Part shown: positions 23,833-34,275 of the stretch, piece after piece
Position numbering within the stretch: the first letter of the stretch is position 1
How the letters are laid out: every line of letters begins with the position of its first letter
Assembly (NCBI GenBank): GCA_029449245.1
Contig: JANATF010000012.1
Span: 372,001 to 436,000 of the forward strand
From: Mortierella alpina
Lineage: Eukaryota > Mortierellomycota > Mortierellomycetes > Mortierellales > Mortierellaceae
DNA length: 64,000 nucleotides
Direction of reading: 5' to 3'
Program-made: the position numbers and the translations under genes
The notes under the pieces: model-generated
Seen by the model: only the letters and a program-made list of their open reading frames with translations
Told to the model about the DNA's origin: nothing
Database searches by the model: none

Positions 23833-25443
23833 CTAAAAGCGCGCCAATGACGCCTGTGTTTGCTGGAGATCGGGTGCAGGGAAATCAACATAAGCGGGGC
23901 CCATGGTAGCTGCGCTAGCGTTCATGGCACTCATGGCAGCCGCAGAGGCGATCTTTTCCATGTTGGCTACCTTGGCGCACGCATCCCAGTCCAGCCAGGT
24001 GGTGCACTCGGGGCAACGGACCGCATTCAATCCAATCTTCTTGAGGCAGTAATCGCATTCCTTCTCGGTCACCTCAGTCTTTTGACGCCCGATTTGGTAG
24101 ACTAAGACCCCCAAGGTTGTTTTTTGAATTATAAGGAAACAAATGTGTTAGCTGGTAGAACAAAAGCTAGCTAAAAAAAACCAAGAATGTGGAAATCAGG
24201 GCACTCAGCTTACTCTTCACAATAACAAAGACACAGGCCGAAACGATGAAAAAGTTGATGACGGTCTGGAGAAAGTTGCCCCAGTTCCAGGTGAGGTTAT
24301 GTTCCTTCATAGCATCTGCCCTGGTAGCATACTACATACATCGCAAGTGACCCAAAAAAAAATGAGTCGCGTTTAGTTAATCATCATCAGGAGGGGACCT
24401 TTGGACACGGTATAGGAAATACAGCCAAAAAAACTACCCAAGTCTGTAACTCTTACCGAAGTTTCGTTGGCATTGGGGTTCCTGCGCAGAATGATAAAGT
24501 TCTCCTCCAAGTTCTTGCCCGAGGCAAGAGCAATGATGGGCGTAAGGATATCCGTGACCAAACTCGTCACAATCTATTGACAAACAAAAACACATACGGG
24601 GTCCATTAGTATCTCGCAAAATAAAAAACATGCCAACGCTGAATGGGAGAGCGTAGTGCCTCATCAAAACATGCACAAGGAGACTCACAGCAGTGAAAGC
24701 AGCACCTATGAGTCAAGATCATCGGTATACGATTCAGGTGTGTAGTCGAATGTGAGATGTGCGACAAGATAGGTAGTAAAAGATATTCCGTGGTAGGTGT
24801 TAGTACAAGAGTCCATCTTTCATCTTGTCGCAAGAAATAAAAATAAAATCCATTCCTCCGCCTCAGGGGGTGGAAAGAAGTCTTGTAACATACCAATAAC
24901 AACGGCAACAGCCAAGTCGACAACGTTGCCACGGTCCATGAACTTGCGGTAGTCATCAAAGAACGAGACTCCGTACTTGACTCCAGGCACCTTGACCAGG
25001 TTTCCACCGACAATGTTCACTCCCTTCTCGACTGAAAAAAATAAGGGTGTGAAACAAGAACATACGAATCATAGGTGTCAGTTTGAATGCCGCGTCCACA
25101 ACACAGCAAAACCACAGCTTCAGGGGATTTGCTGCAAGGAGACTGTTGTGATCGCTCTCTGAGCGGTTTACAAATATAACAAAAAAAAACAAGGAGAGAG
25201 CTCAACTTTACCCTGCGAGATTCCTCCACGGACAACATTGGCGCCCTGAGTAACGCCTCCGACGACACCCCCAACAACAGCCTGAGAACCCTGGGAGACA
25301 CCACGAGTGACAACCTTGACGGGGTTGATCATGCGCTTCTTTGGCTTCTTCTCGTTGAACGTTTCCTGCTGCTGCAACGAGGGTGTAGCAGATCCGCTGT
25401 GGCTATTGAGTTCGTACGAACCGTCTTGACTGTGATTGTTCAT
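23833..25443 (-). CDS. mscL: Large-conductance mechanosensitive channel (MscL) with C-terminal zinc ribbon
   Basis: Six exons (minus): 25443..25212, 25031..24894, 24705..24689 (17 nt), 24573..24457, 24331..24214, 24101..23833; 296 aa. A cytosolic Gly/Lys-rich N terminus of about 100 residues precedes MscL proper: [41 protein letters not shown] (TM1 pore helix region) and NFLQTVINFFIVSACVFVIV (TM2, 187-206). After TM2 a CX2C...CX2C set, C223, C226, C237 and C240 (ECDYCLKKI, RCPECTTWL), forms a zinc ribbon absent from typical bacterial MscL. The 17-nt exon encodes GAAFTA and is needed for the conserved VIGAAF motif. MscL opens under membrane tension to release osmolytes; cellular location in this fungus is unknown. 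Strong family call. Confidence 0.92.
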
Positions 25444-25989
25444 GGTGGATCAGATTCGTGAATGAGAGGTGTGACTTTAGGAATGCGAAAGAAGGAGAAG
25501 AAGAAGGAATGGGAGTGGTGGAATGAGGTAGAATGAGGTAGAGGAGTGAGAGTCGTGGAAGGAGAGGTATCGAGACCGAGACGGTTGGGAGGGCGAGGAG
25601 TGGACGAGGCGAGGAAGAAGCAAAGGAAAGGAAGGAGGTTTTGAAGTCTACAAAGATGTGTGAAAAAATCGGTTGCGGGCAGAGGAGAGCCGAGATAAAC
25701 CGTAAGGCCTGGGGGATCAGGCATCCGCGCTGCCTTCTCATGCAATATGCAGGCACACAGATGTTGAGCACAGGAGGGGGCAAAGAGATCAAAGAGTCCA
25801 ACGATGCAAGAAAAAAAAACAAAGTTGGAAGCCAATACCAATCACACTTTGCCCGATTGCACCTTCGCGCCTTTTCATTTTGTTTCTTTGTTTGGCTGAA
25901 TGAGTAGAGTATCCTGCGCTTGTACAGCACGGAACTGGTGCCTTACATACGAATCAACATGTAGTATGTCTATTTGTCCAGATGTACCC

Positions 25990-26408
25990 CGCACCCATGC
26001 AGTGCAGGACAGCAAGCCTCGAGACTAGGCCCAAATGACAACGAGTGCCCGTTAGTGCGCGGACCGTGGGTCGCAAGTGTCGAAGCAAGTATCTCGACAG
26101 GTCGGCGGACAGCCCCCTTCTGTGGACCGCGAGGTCGTTGGATTAGGCAATCCTGATACCAAAGCCAGGGACCTCTAACCTTTTCATTTCCACTCAGCGA
26201 ATGAATGCACGCGAAGGGACAGGGGCAATATTACGGTTCAGTAGGGCGATCACCAGTCGGTTCGCAAGCTGTGGCATCCAGGAGGGGGGTTGTTGGTCGC
26301 AACCTGTTGTTTCAATGGATGAAAGGTCAGTTCATGAGACTTTCATTAGGAGCCATTCGTGGTAGCAGCAGCAGTGAAGAGCAGAACAGAGAAGAGCACC
26401 AGCTTCAT
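25990..26408 (-). pseudogene. Possible decayed small secreted Cys-rich protein gene
   Basis: At 26408 (minus) a well-placed ATG (TTTACCATGAAG) opens MKLVLFSVLLFTAAATTNGS, an almost perfect secretion signal, and then hits TAA. Downstream, a splice-acceptor-like ACAACAG precedes DATACEPTGDRPTEP, and further on GCPPTCRDTCFDTCDP, rich in cysteine, in different frames with no usable donors between them. This looks like a broken gene for a small secreted protein, but each piece is short and chance cannot be excluded. Confidence 0.25.
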
Positions 26409-26689
26409 GGTAAACGCGGTTCCCTTCCCTGTGTTGAGTCGCCGCCTTGATTGCTGTAAGACCTTGCGAGTCATATCAAAGCTCTCCATTCAAAGGCAGA
26501 ATTTGTGCTTAGCAAATCACTCTGGAGGACAGGGCGTGCATGATTTTTATTTCCCGTGTAGACTGGACCTCACCAATTGGTGCATTCAGTCTGTTTAGCC
26601 CAATGTCTTCTGCCGCAACGCTACTAGTCGTATAGCGAATAAAAAAAGCGCAGTATACCTGCGTGAGTGAGGCACAAGTCGCCAGCCGA

Positions 26690-26707
26690 CTACATGCATG
26701 CATGTAG
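26690..26707. repeat. 18-bp palindrome with GCATGCATGC core
   Basis: CTACATGCA followed by its exact complement. Same core type as 4594-4613. Confidence 0.9.
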
Positions 26708-27085
26708 AGTACCAGTTGGCCCCTGAGATGCAAGGCCGCTTCAAAGTAACGCGGCTGTGGACGACGTTGAATCACTTACGGCTTTACATATATTAGTTAA
26801 TGACTGATCACTCCTCTCGCCTACGGATCGAGGAAGAGTGAAAGACATGGCCTTGCTAGCGGTCCTTTTCACATTATCGACGTACTCTGGTTTTTCTGGG
26901 CCTTCGGTCCCTCGGTGTTAGAACGCACGGTGAGACTGATGAGTAGAGCAATATCTCTTCACGACAAGATATCTCAACAAAAGTATGTGGGCCATTTTTA
27001 TTTCCTTTATTCCGAAGTTGCCTCAGTACTAAGCTCTGGACTCAAAGTACTGTAACTGACAACCACAACGTGATGCCCAAAATAC

Positions 27086-28987
27086 TTATGCTCGTGATGC
27101 ATAGCCTTGATTCAGTGGCGTAGTAGGTTGTTGAAGTTGCTGCTCTGGCAAGTATGCCATACTGGCCCGCATGAAAGGAGTCGAGTTCTGTTGCTGCTGC
27201 CGTTGTGGCTGTTGCTGGTTATAAGGACCGGTGGCATATGCCGGTTGCATGTAAGGGGTTTGCTGCTGCTGTGGCAATTGCTGCTGGGTCGGCTGCTGTG
27301 GTAATTGCTGCTGCGGCAACTGTTGCTGTTGATGCTGGAGCTGCTGCACTTGAGGTTGGGCATAAGCTTGTGCTTGCGCTTGCTCAGAACCTCGCTGTGA
27401 TTGCATTTGGCTCTGATGATGGATTTGCTGAGGTACTGGTTGTCTCTGTTGTGCCTGCTGCTGCTGAACTTGTTGGAGTGGTTGCTGCTGCTGCTGCTGT
27501 GGGGCTACAGCTGAGGTATACTGCGTATAAGGCTGTTGTTGAGGTTGAGAAAATGTCTGACCATATTGCTGATGGTGCTGCTGTATGGCTTGCTGCTGGA
27601 GAGGTTGCATCTGCTGACCTCCCATGGGCGCTGGGGAAGAGCTCGATGAAGGCAGTCCATTGGTGACAGGTGCGGCCTGAGGTGTCCACTGTTGAGACTG
27701 AACCGGTTGCTGGCCATGCTGCTGCAGCTGCTGTTGTTGCTGCTGTTGCTGCTGTTGTTGCGCTTGTTGCTGTTGCTGTTGCTGTTGTTGCGGTTGCTGA
27801 AACTGCCCGGATGCATTCGATAGGGCCGATGGTGTTCCTCCATTCACCCCCATCGCAGGAGAGGCTGCAGGCGGAAGTGAAGAGGTTTGACTTGAGATGC
27901 TTGATTGCCTTGCAAGAAGTTTCTTTTTCAGATCAAAGTATGGATCTAGAGTCTTCGACGGCTCCAATAGCTGATCTGTATATATGTAAGTAAAGGACAA
28001 GGGTACATCATTTATCAGCACACCGTTCGGTTGCCAGTCATCCTCGTACGCGTGTGACAATGTTCGGGACATGAAGCATACCAAGAGATTCTGCAGAGAG
28101 CACAAGGGGCTTCGCGTCCACCGCCTTGTGGTTCTCGGCACTGGCTCCATTTTCGAGCGTGGATTTTACTGTGGCTCCTGGAAATGTGCCGAACCCGCCT
28201 CGACCGGATGTCGCTGCCGTCAGATGCTGTGAGCGGATCACCTGCAAAGCACTCCCGATCCGTTCGTGCAGGTCGGCCAGGGCACCTGTGACAGCAGCAA
28301 TGGTTTGCTTCTCATCCAGACCGACGACAAACTTTGACAAGTGTTCGACGGGAACGACAATAGGATGCGTCGCCTTGTCTATATGAATTTGAAAATCGAT
28401 ACCGAGTCGTAAGTTAAGGAGACGCGTTATCGAGCATTAGCCCTGCCACGCATCACGAAAGGAGAGAACACGAAATCGACAACAAAATAGGCCGCACCAT
28501 TCACCGTTAACTTCAGGAGGCTTGAAAGCGAGATTGCGTACGAGATGTCTGCGTCGTCCCGGATGGTGATAAGGTCGCCATCTTTGAGAGGAGGCAATAC
28601 AAAGAGACGTCAGTTGGCGAAGAAGAAAAAGCGTACAGTAGTCCACGTATCCTGTCGCGTTCCAAAGAAAATAGTACTGTACAAACCTTCGTCCTCGTAT
28701 CGTAGCACTAAGTTGTCCAGGTCTTTCGAAAGCTCCGTGCGAAAGAGCCGCTGGACCATGAAGCAGAGTTCGTCGTACGTCGGCACCTGGCTGATGGGCA
28801 CTCGGAGGTTTGTTCCTGCACATTTGACTTTGCATGGGGGGTCCTGGTCAGCTTTTCCTCTGGGCTGCGGTAGACACGATTGGAAGAGCTGTGAAAACTA
28901 AATGGAGAGAAAAGAGGGCTTACATTTGATGACGACGGGCTTGTCGCCGACAGTGAGCTTGCGGAGTCCTTCATAGGATGTCATCAT
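27086..28987 (-). CDS. TFG: TFG-like protein (PB1 domain, Q-rich tail), ER-exit-site organiser
   Basis: Five exons (minus): 28987..28924, 28827..28687, 28581..28498, 28378..28082, 27975..27086; 491 aa. The N-terminal PB1 domain (residues about 10-95) shows LTVGDKPVVIKFK, GTNLRVPISQVPTYDELCFMVQRLFR, the acidic OPCA-type loop NLVLRYEDEDGDLITIRDDADI, and AISLSSLLKLTVN, matching human TFG. A helical segment (KQTIAAVTGALADLHERIGSALQVI) corresponds to the TFG coiled coil. The last 200 residues are very Gln-rich and end SRA after PFMRASMAYLP. TFG oligomers organise COPII carriers at ER exit sites in animals; the same role here is inference. Two start codons are adjacent; I use the first. The exon 2 acceptor (GCAAAG) is weaker than the others. 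Confidence 0.82.
27715..27800. repeat. CAG/CAA (CTG/TTG) polyglutamine microsatellite
   Basis: Imperfect trinucleotide repeat inside the TFG-like gene (minus), encoding two long Gln runs separated by an Ala. Expected to be length-variable. Confidence 0.85.
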
Positions 28988-29231
28988 TGGAGGAGGAAGG
29001 AGAGCACGAGGGGCAAAGGTTGCAAAGGTGAATCTGGCTGAGAAATGTGTGCGTCCGAGGTAAGGCTTTGGGAATGGGGTGTGTGCGTGTGAATGCACAG
29101 GGGTGGGTAAAAAAAAAAAAGATTAGGCAAGTGACGTTTGTGGTTTCGGTCAGAAGGAGCTGCGCCCTTCAAGACGTCCGAAATTTAGCAACAGGATCAT
29201 GAGGAGCTTTATTGGGCTTAGAGTGTGGCTG

Positions 29232-30594
29232 CTACATGATATCGATCTCGCCGTGATCACCATGGTCGCCATGGTCATATTCCTCTCGTTCCTGTGAATT
29301 GTTGTATGAGCAATGGACAGAAAGGACAGACAGCAAGCAAATCCATGGTTATCCACTGCGTAAGAGACACAGCACCTCATCAGGGATCGCCTGTCCGTAG
29401 ACAGCGAGCAATCACGCACTCTTACCTTTTTCCTTTTTTTCTTTTTCCGGTGCTCAGAGTCGCCCTCTCCTTCGTGATGGCCGTGCTCATGATCGTGCTC
29501 GTGCTTTCTCTTCTTTTTCTAGACAAGCAGATATGTAAACGTATCCTTGTCAGCATTTCAAATTCCTATTTTCTCGACCTGCTGACTAGCGTCTGGATCC
29601 GCTGTACCTTTTTCTTGTGCCGATGTTCCCGACTGCTATCCTCTGCACGCTCAGCCCTATCTACATGAGGCGACGATGTCGATGACTTTGATCCATGATG
29701 GTTATGGCTATGGCTATGGCCGTGATGGTGATGATGGTGGCCATGTGAAGAGGGTGCTGGAGATTCATTCAATCCAGGGGCCGTGTATCCGCCAGTCGGT
29801 CCCTGTCCTGGTATTACATTGCTGGAATAGGGTTTGAGTGAATCTGCTGCTGCTCCTGTTGGCACCGTTGCAGGATTTTTTGGCACACTTCTATGCAAGC
29901 TCTCCTCCTCTGTGCCAAGTACTGAGCTGTCAAACTATTATGAAGAAATGCGTCAGTGTCCAGAGCTCTAGATACAACAGTTGCCTTCTGCCACTGCCGA
30001 CATATGGTTATCTTACTCCTGGCACGGGTCCTGGCCGAAGACTGAATGCGTCCCTGAGTGTTGAAGCGGAGAAGGAGTGGATGGGTCCATATCCTTTTTC
30101 AGGTGCCTCCAGAAGTGCCCTGATGTAGTTCCCTGGCCGTATTACGTTCTTGCCTACGTCCAAAGGGTAAACCGAGCAAAGGATATTCAGCACGAAGGAA
30201 GGTTTGGAGGGAGAAAAGTATTATGTCGCTCGAAATATCGTGTGTTATCTGTACCTGGCAAGTCGCTAATAAATGGAAAATATGTCGGCTCTATTGGCGG
30301 CACATCCTCATTGTTTTCGAGTTTCTGTTTGACGTATTGGTTATAGAGTGGCAGGAGATTGAACGTGGTCATGAGGTCGTGGCTCCCTGTCAGCTGCTGT
30401 GGCACCGCTTTGGCTACATCAGGAGTGGAGCGTCAGCGATGATGTTTGACACATGGGCACTATAGACCAAGTGCGACCTTTTGCTCAGGGCTGAAAAGGC
30501 TAGCAGATCATGTACCTCGTGCATCTTTGATAAAATACAGCTTGGGCGAGCTAGGTTGTGCGCTGGTGGCGGTGCCATTGTCGTCGTCCGCCAT
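29232..30594 (-). CDS. MED19: Mediator complex subunit 19 (Rox3)
   Basis: Six exons (minus): 30594..30516, 30413..30255, 30153..30017, 29934..29608, 29518..29426, 29291..29232; 284 aa. Core features match MED19: KLYFIKD, VPQQLTGSHDLMTTFNL, YFPFISDLPGKNVIRPGNYIRALLEAPEKG, and HSFSASTLRDAFSLRPGPVPGF. MED19 belongs to the Mediator head/middle interface and links activators to RNA polymerase II in the nucleus. The tail is remarkable: a His cluster (HGHHHHHHGHSHSHNHH), Lys runs (HKKK, KKKKRKK, as in animal MED19) and further His/Asp repeats (HEHDHEHGHHE; DHGDHGDHG) to the stop. Divergent from the SLC25A46-like gene with 262 bp between ATGs. Confidence 0.88.
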
Positions 30595-30856
30595 CGGCAC
30601 GTTCTGCGAGTATGGATGGGTGTGTGTTGTTGCAGTATGGATGGGTGTGTGTTGTTGCAGTATGGATGGGTGTGTGTTGTTGCGTATGCTGGAGATCGCC
30701 GATTTCCAAGACACAAAGGCTGGCAGTGGTCCTGAGAGCAGAGTCCTGTTTATTCCGAGATTAGTGGATGAGGATGATCGGATATCCGAGGCAATGGATG
30801 AGGTCTGTCCGGAAAGACGATGATGGTGAAGGGGTGTCCTTGAATCAACCACGACC
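30595..30856. promoter_or_regulatory. Shared divergent promoter MED19 / SLC25A46-like
   Basis: 262 bp between two outward start codons. The MED19-proximal part is occupied by a 25-bp tandem repeat. Both transcripts must start in or near this stretch. Confidence 0.5.
30611..30683. repeat. 25-bp minisatellite, about 2.9 copies
   Basis: Unit TATGGATGGGTGTGTGTTGT plus TGCAG, starting at 30611, 30636 and 30661; copies are identical over their shared length. It begins 17 bp upstream of the MED19 ATG, so it probably lies in its leader. Confidence 0.95.
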
Positions 30857-32803
30857 ATGTCGCTGCCGGGAGACACGAACAGGCTTGACAGCAGTCCAGT
30901 GGCTTTGAAGGCCTGGTCTGTCACCCTTCACTCTGCACAGCGGTGCTTTCCTCTTCCAGCATCACACGCACCTCCCAAGGACATGCCCACAGGCGAATGG
31001 TACTGAGCGCAATCTGGACCCTGGCCTTTGGGGCAAACAGCTCCCCACCAGACTTACACCACACAGACACCGGCCAAGACAATGACAACGACCAGGACCA
31101 TCCAACGCTCCAGGAGAACGAGGCCAACATCGCAAGGATTCTTGAACGACAAAGGCTATTGGCTGAAGCGGAGCGCGACATCCTCGGCACGACCGTATAT
31201 CTGCCGGCGCCGAGTGTCAGAGATGATGCGTCAGAGAGTAAAACCAGCCTCTTCCTCGTGGTCACCTCCTTGACCCTCAATAATGTTGGCTGCTACCCAT
31301 TCTTTGGAATCCGTGATAGGCATCAGGTACTACCGCTATGCTTATCTTCGCCTTGTAATCCACGTCGATGCAAAGCAGCGAATACTCACAGTCCATATCT
31401 GATCTTTACAATGGTCTAGGTGTTTCCAAAACTGTTTCCGTTGACTTCGCCGCGGTCCTCTTTCGAGTATCTTCAACAGGTCTATCGGTCGCAGGGAGTG
31501 CTCGGAATTTGGTATGGGATGCCCTGCAGCATGATCTGCCACACCTGCACCATCTTTTACGAGGCCTTCCTCAACAGCATCGTCGGAAAGTTTAGACAGC
31601 GGTCGCGGAAGGTTTTGCCCAAGGCTCTGATATACTTATCGACCCGAATGTAACGTTCATGAAAATGACAGATTACATTTTTTTTTTCGATGAGTGAATA
31701 ACCATGAACTGACAACAGGTCCTTCTTTCTCCTTCTGCACATCGCATATATATAGCATCGAGTTTCTTTTGTACATACCTCTTTACCCTCTTCTTCGAAA
31801 CTCGCTCTTACTCAGGATGGACTCTCGTGCGGGCCCATGGCCCACCAACTCTTCGTACCTTTATTTGCTCCGATCCTTCTTTGTTGACTACGTCCATGAC
31901 CTGATTGGACTGTTCTACCGCCGGGGCCGGTCCCCGAGCATCCTGCCACTCCATTCGACTGTTCTTCCATCGTACGTCCTCAACCTAATGTTTGAGATTA
32001 TTCAAACCTGGATCTTCCGGTGGATCTATCCAAAGCTGGTGCCGGCCAGTTTCTTTAGCAGGAAGAAATCGAGATCAGCGCAACGACCTCCCCCACCCAT
32101 TTTGACAACAGGACGGAATCCAGTGAACGCAGGCGCAACGTCGCCATCATCATCTTCTACATCATCATCGTCATCATCATCAGCCTCATCAACATCACCA
32201 TCGGCACAAGCATCAACAACTAGGCGAGCTTCCCGGGAGAGACGCCGTCGACGTCGACAGAATCAGCAGCAACAGCAATTGAACCAAGAGCAACAGGCTG
32301 TTGCAAATGGATACATGACTGCCGTGACAGCCACGGATATCTCTGCCACGATTATGGCGGCCATGCCCACCGTCTCGTCCAGCTCCCCTTCCAGCACCAT
32401 GTTGGCCGTGAACCAGGCGCGAAAAGGTCTCCAGTACTTTTCGTCCACAACACCACAGAACCCAACGCTCCTACAGGAGTTTTATCCAGAGATGGTCTGT
32501 GCCATGACGAGCTCCATGATCACGCGCGTACTGCTCTACCCACTCGACACGGTTGCCTCTCGCGTTACTGCTCAAGGAGCCTTCTTTCCAGGCATTGGCG
32601 TGGCTCCGACCCCTTACAGTGGATTCTGGGACTGCTGGAAAAAATCCATCCGACCTGAAGGCGGTGGTCTATTAGGATTGTATTCTGGAGTGCTCGACTG
32701 CATCATTGTCGAAGCCATGGTGCGTTGGTTGGTCCTGGAGGGAACATGGTTTGCCCATATGGTGATCAAGTGGATCCACCAACGACAAAGACTTGGCTTT
32801 TGA
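30857..32803 (+). CDS. SLC25A46/Ugo1-like mitochondrial carrier-family protein
   Basis: Well-supported exons: ..31326, 31420..31649, 31756..32803. The N-terminal end is unresolved: ATG 30857 with a 50-nt intron 30943..30992 keeps frame (565 aa), otherwise the in-frame ATG at 30997. A degenerate carrier signature occurs in YPFFGIRDRHQ and a better one in YPLDTVASRV; other membrane-like segments are FLVVTSLTLN, CSMICHTCTIFYEAF, FLLYIPLYPLL, ILPLHSTVLPSYVLNLMF and VLDCIIVEAMVRWLVL. A polyserine/Gln insertion (about 32130-32300) splits the two halves. SLC25A46 and Ugo1 are outer-membrane relatives of the carriers that act in mitochondrial fusion and lipid transfer rather than solute transport; that role is inferred. 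Converges with the next gene. Confidence 0.7.
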
Positions 32804-32970
32804 TATCATAAAAACGCAGAAGCAGAAGAAAAAGAGTCGGTCGAACATTCACTCATCACCTTGTGGTAGCTTTTGAAGCGCAATTTTTTTTTAAGTATGT
32901 CACCCGTATGCGGTCAATCAATGGGTCGGGGTTTTCTTTCTTCACAGTATGCAGTATTACGTTGTTATAT

Positions 32971-34275
32971 TCAAGATGCAACTATCTGGGAGACGACCGT
33001 GGTCGCGGGAAGAGGACCCAACTGGAACATGGTGGAAATATCGTACCCCTCCCCAAAAGTCGAGGGCATCGGTGGTTCTGTCCCCTTGCGCTCCGACAAG
33101 TAATGATAAGCCGATACCACCGAGAACATCGAGTTGTCCTGCTGCTGTTCATCAGTAGAACCGCCTTTGCGCGTATCACAATGCATGCTGCTCAATGCTG
33201 CAAGGATCTCCATCTCCTCGATAGACCGACCCGAGAGGAACGACGAGACATGAGGATCTTGGTTGAACATCTCTATGACCTCTGTCCAGCTTGAACACGC
33301 CGACAAGGCTGATGTAGCCGACGAACGCCGGCTATTACTTTCAGAAGATGGAGGACTCGGCTGAAGGGCGGGACTTGGAGGCTCCTGTGCTCCTGCAAGT
33401 ACGCTGCCTGCTGCTGCTGCTGGATTAAAATCGCGGTGGTGATGGGGTATAAGGTGCCGGCCATGACCTCGCATGAGCATCGTGGGTGATACGGATTGGT
33501 TTGCCAAACCTGGGACGGAGGCTGGCGCAGACATGCATGCTGGGCGCCTCGAGCAATGCTGCTGCAACTGAGCCAGTTGTTGCTGCTTCACAGCCAAGTC
33601 GATAGGGCCTGTGCCTGGGAAGCACGCCGGAGCTGACACATCGGGCTTGGATGGTGGTGGTACAGGCGTAGAGCTGTGCGGATGGACTGATATGGGAGCA
33701 AAGGTGGGCAGTGTCTCGGATGTGGCAGGCGCGTGATGTGGTTGTTGACTTCGAAGTACAAGGCCGTAATGCCGACCAGTATCCTGAGAGGTGCCTAAAG
33801 CTGGCGAACGGTATGCATGGTGACGAAGGTGGTGGTCTTTTCTCCGGGGCAGCAGGCGTTTCAAAATGGCCTTGAGGCGAGCCGTTGAGGGTGAGATGGA
33901 CGTCGGCGCAGAACAGTGCAGACAGGGCGGCGTGGTGGCACGTTGAGGGTGGGCAGGGAACGAGCTGTAAGTGCCGAGCTGCCGTGATGGCACTGGTGGT
34001 GCAGAGCTGCGGGAGGACCGACGTTGGTGATGTGGTTTCTTGCCGATAGGGGCATTCGAATCGACGGTATTAGACCTGCTGAGTTTGGATAACACTCTTG
34101 AAGAAAGCCCCGAGAGAATGGTTGAAGAGGAATAGACGGTAGAGCTGCCATAAGCCGAGTCTTGCAACGAGGAAGACGATGTGATTGTAGATTGTGTCCG
34201 AGAAGGCATCAGAAGAGTCGTTTGGTGTTTATTCTTTCGTCTCTTGTCTCGCCAGGCGGCCACGAGGAAAGGCAT
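32971..34275 (-). CDS. Ser/His/Pro-rich protein of unknown function
   Basis: Single exon, 434 aa, started at the ATG at 34273-34275 (MPFLVAAWRDKRRKN) because upstream codons are low-complexity CT leader. I do not recognise a domain. There is a basic cluster (KAILKRLLPRRKDHHLRHH), Gln repeats (KQQQLAQLQQH), Ala/Ser runs and a more ordered C terminus (WTEVIEMFNQDPHVSSFLSGRSIEEMEILAAL) that looks like the conserved part. A TTATATAA element at 34412-34419 lies about 137 bp upstream and may be its TATA box. Probably a regulatory protein; real gene likely because the frame stays open over 1.3 kb with sensible codons. Confidence 0.55.
   Translation of the reverse strand: MPFLVAAWRDKRRKNKHQTTLLMPSRTQSTITSSSSLQDSAYGSSTVYSSSTILSGLSSRVLSKLSRSNTVDSNAPIGKKPHHQRRSSRSSAPPVPSRQLGTYSSFPAHPQRATTPPCLHCSAPTSISPSTARLKAILKRLLPRRKDHHLRHHAYRSPALGTSQDTGRHYGLVLRSQQPHHAPATSETLPTFAPISVHPHSSTPVPPPSKPDVSAPACFPGTGPIDLAVKQQQLAQLQQHCSRRPACMSAPASVPGLANQSVSPTMLMRGHGRHLIPHHHRDFNPAAAAGSVLAGAQEPPSPALQPSPPSSESNSRRSSATSALSACSSWTEVIEMFNQDPHVSSFLSGRSIEEMEILAALSSMHCDTRKGGSTDEQQQDNSMFSVVSAYHYLSERKGTEPPMPSTFGEGYDISTMFQLGPLPATTVVSQIVAS

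Larger units (their letters stand above)
25444..27085. other. Intergenic with mscL leader and a possible gene relic
   Basis: 25444-25900 is the CT-rich (minus) leader of mscL. 25980-26410 contains, on minus, a signal-peptide-like start and Cys-rich fragments in broken frames (see the pseudogene entry). An 18-bp palindrome of GCATGC units is at 26690-26707. The rest shows nothing I can support. Confidence 0.5.
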
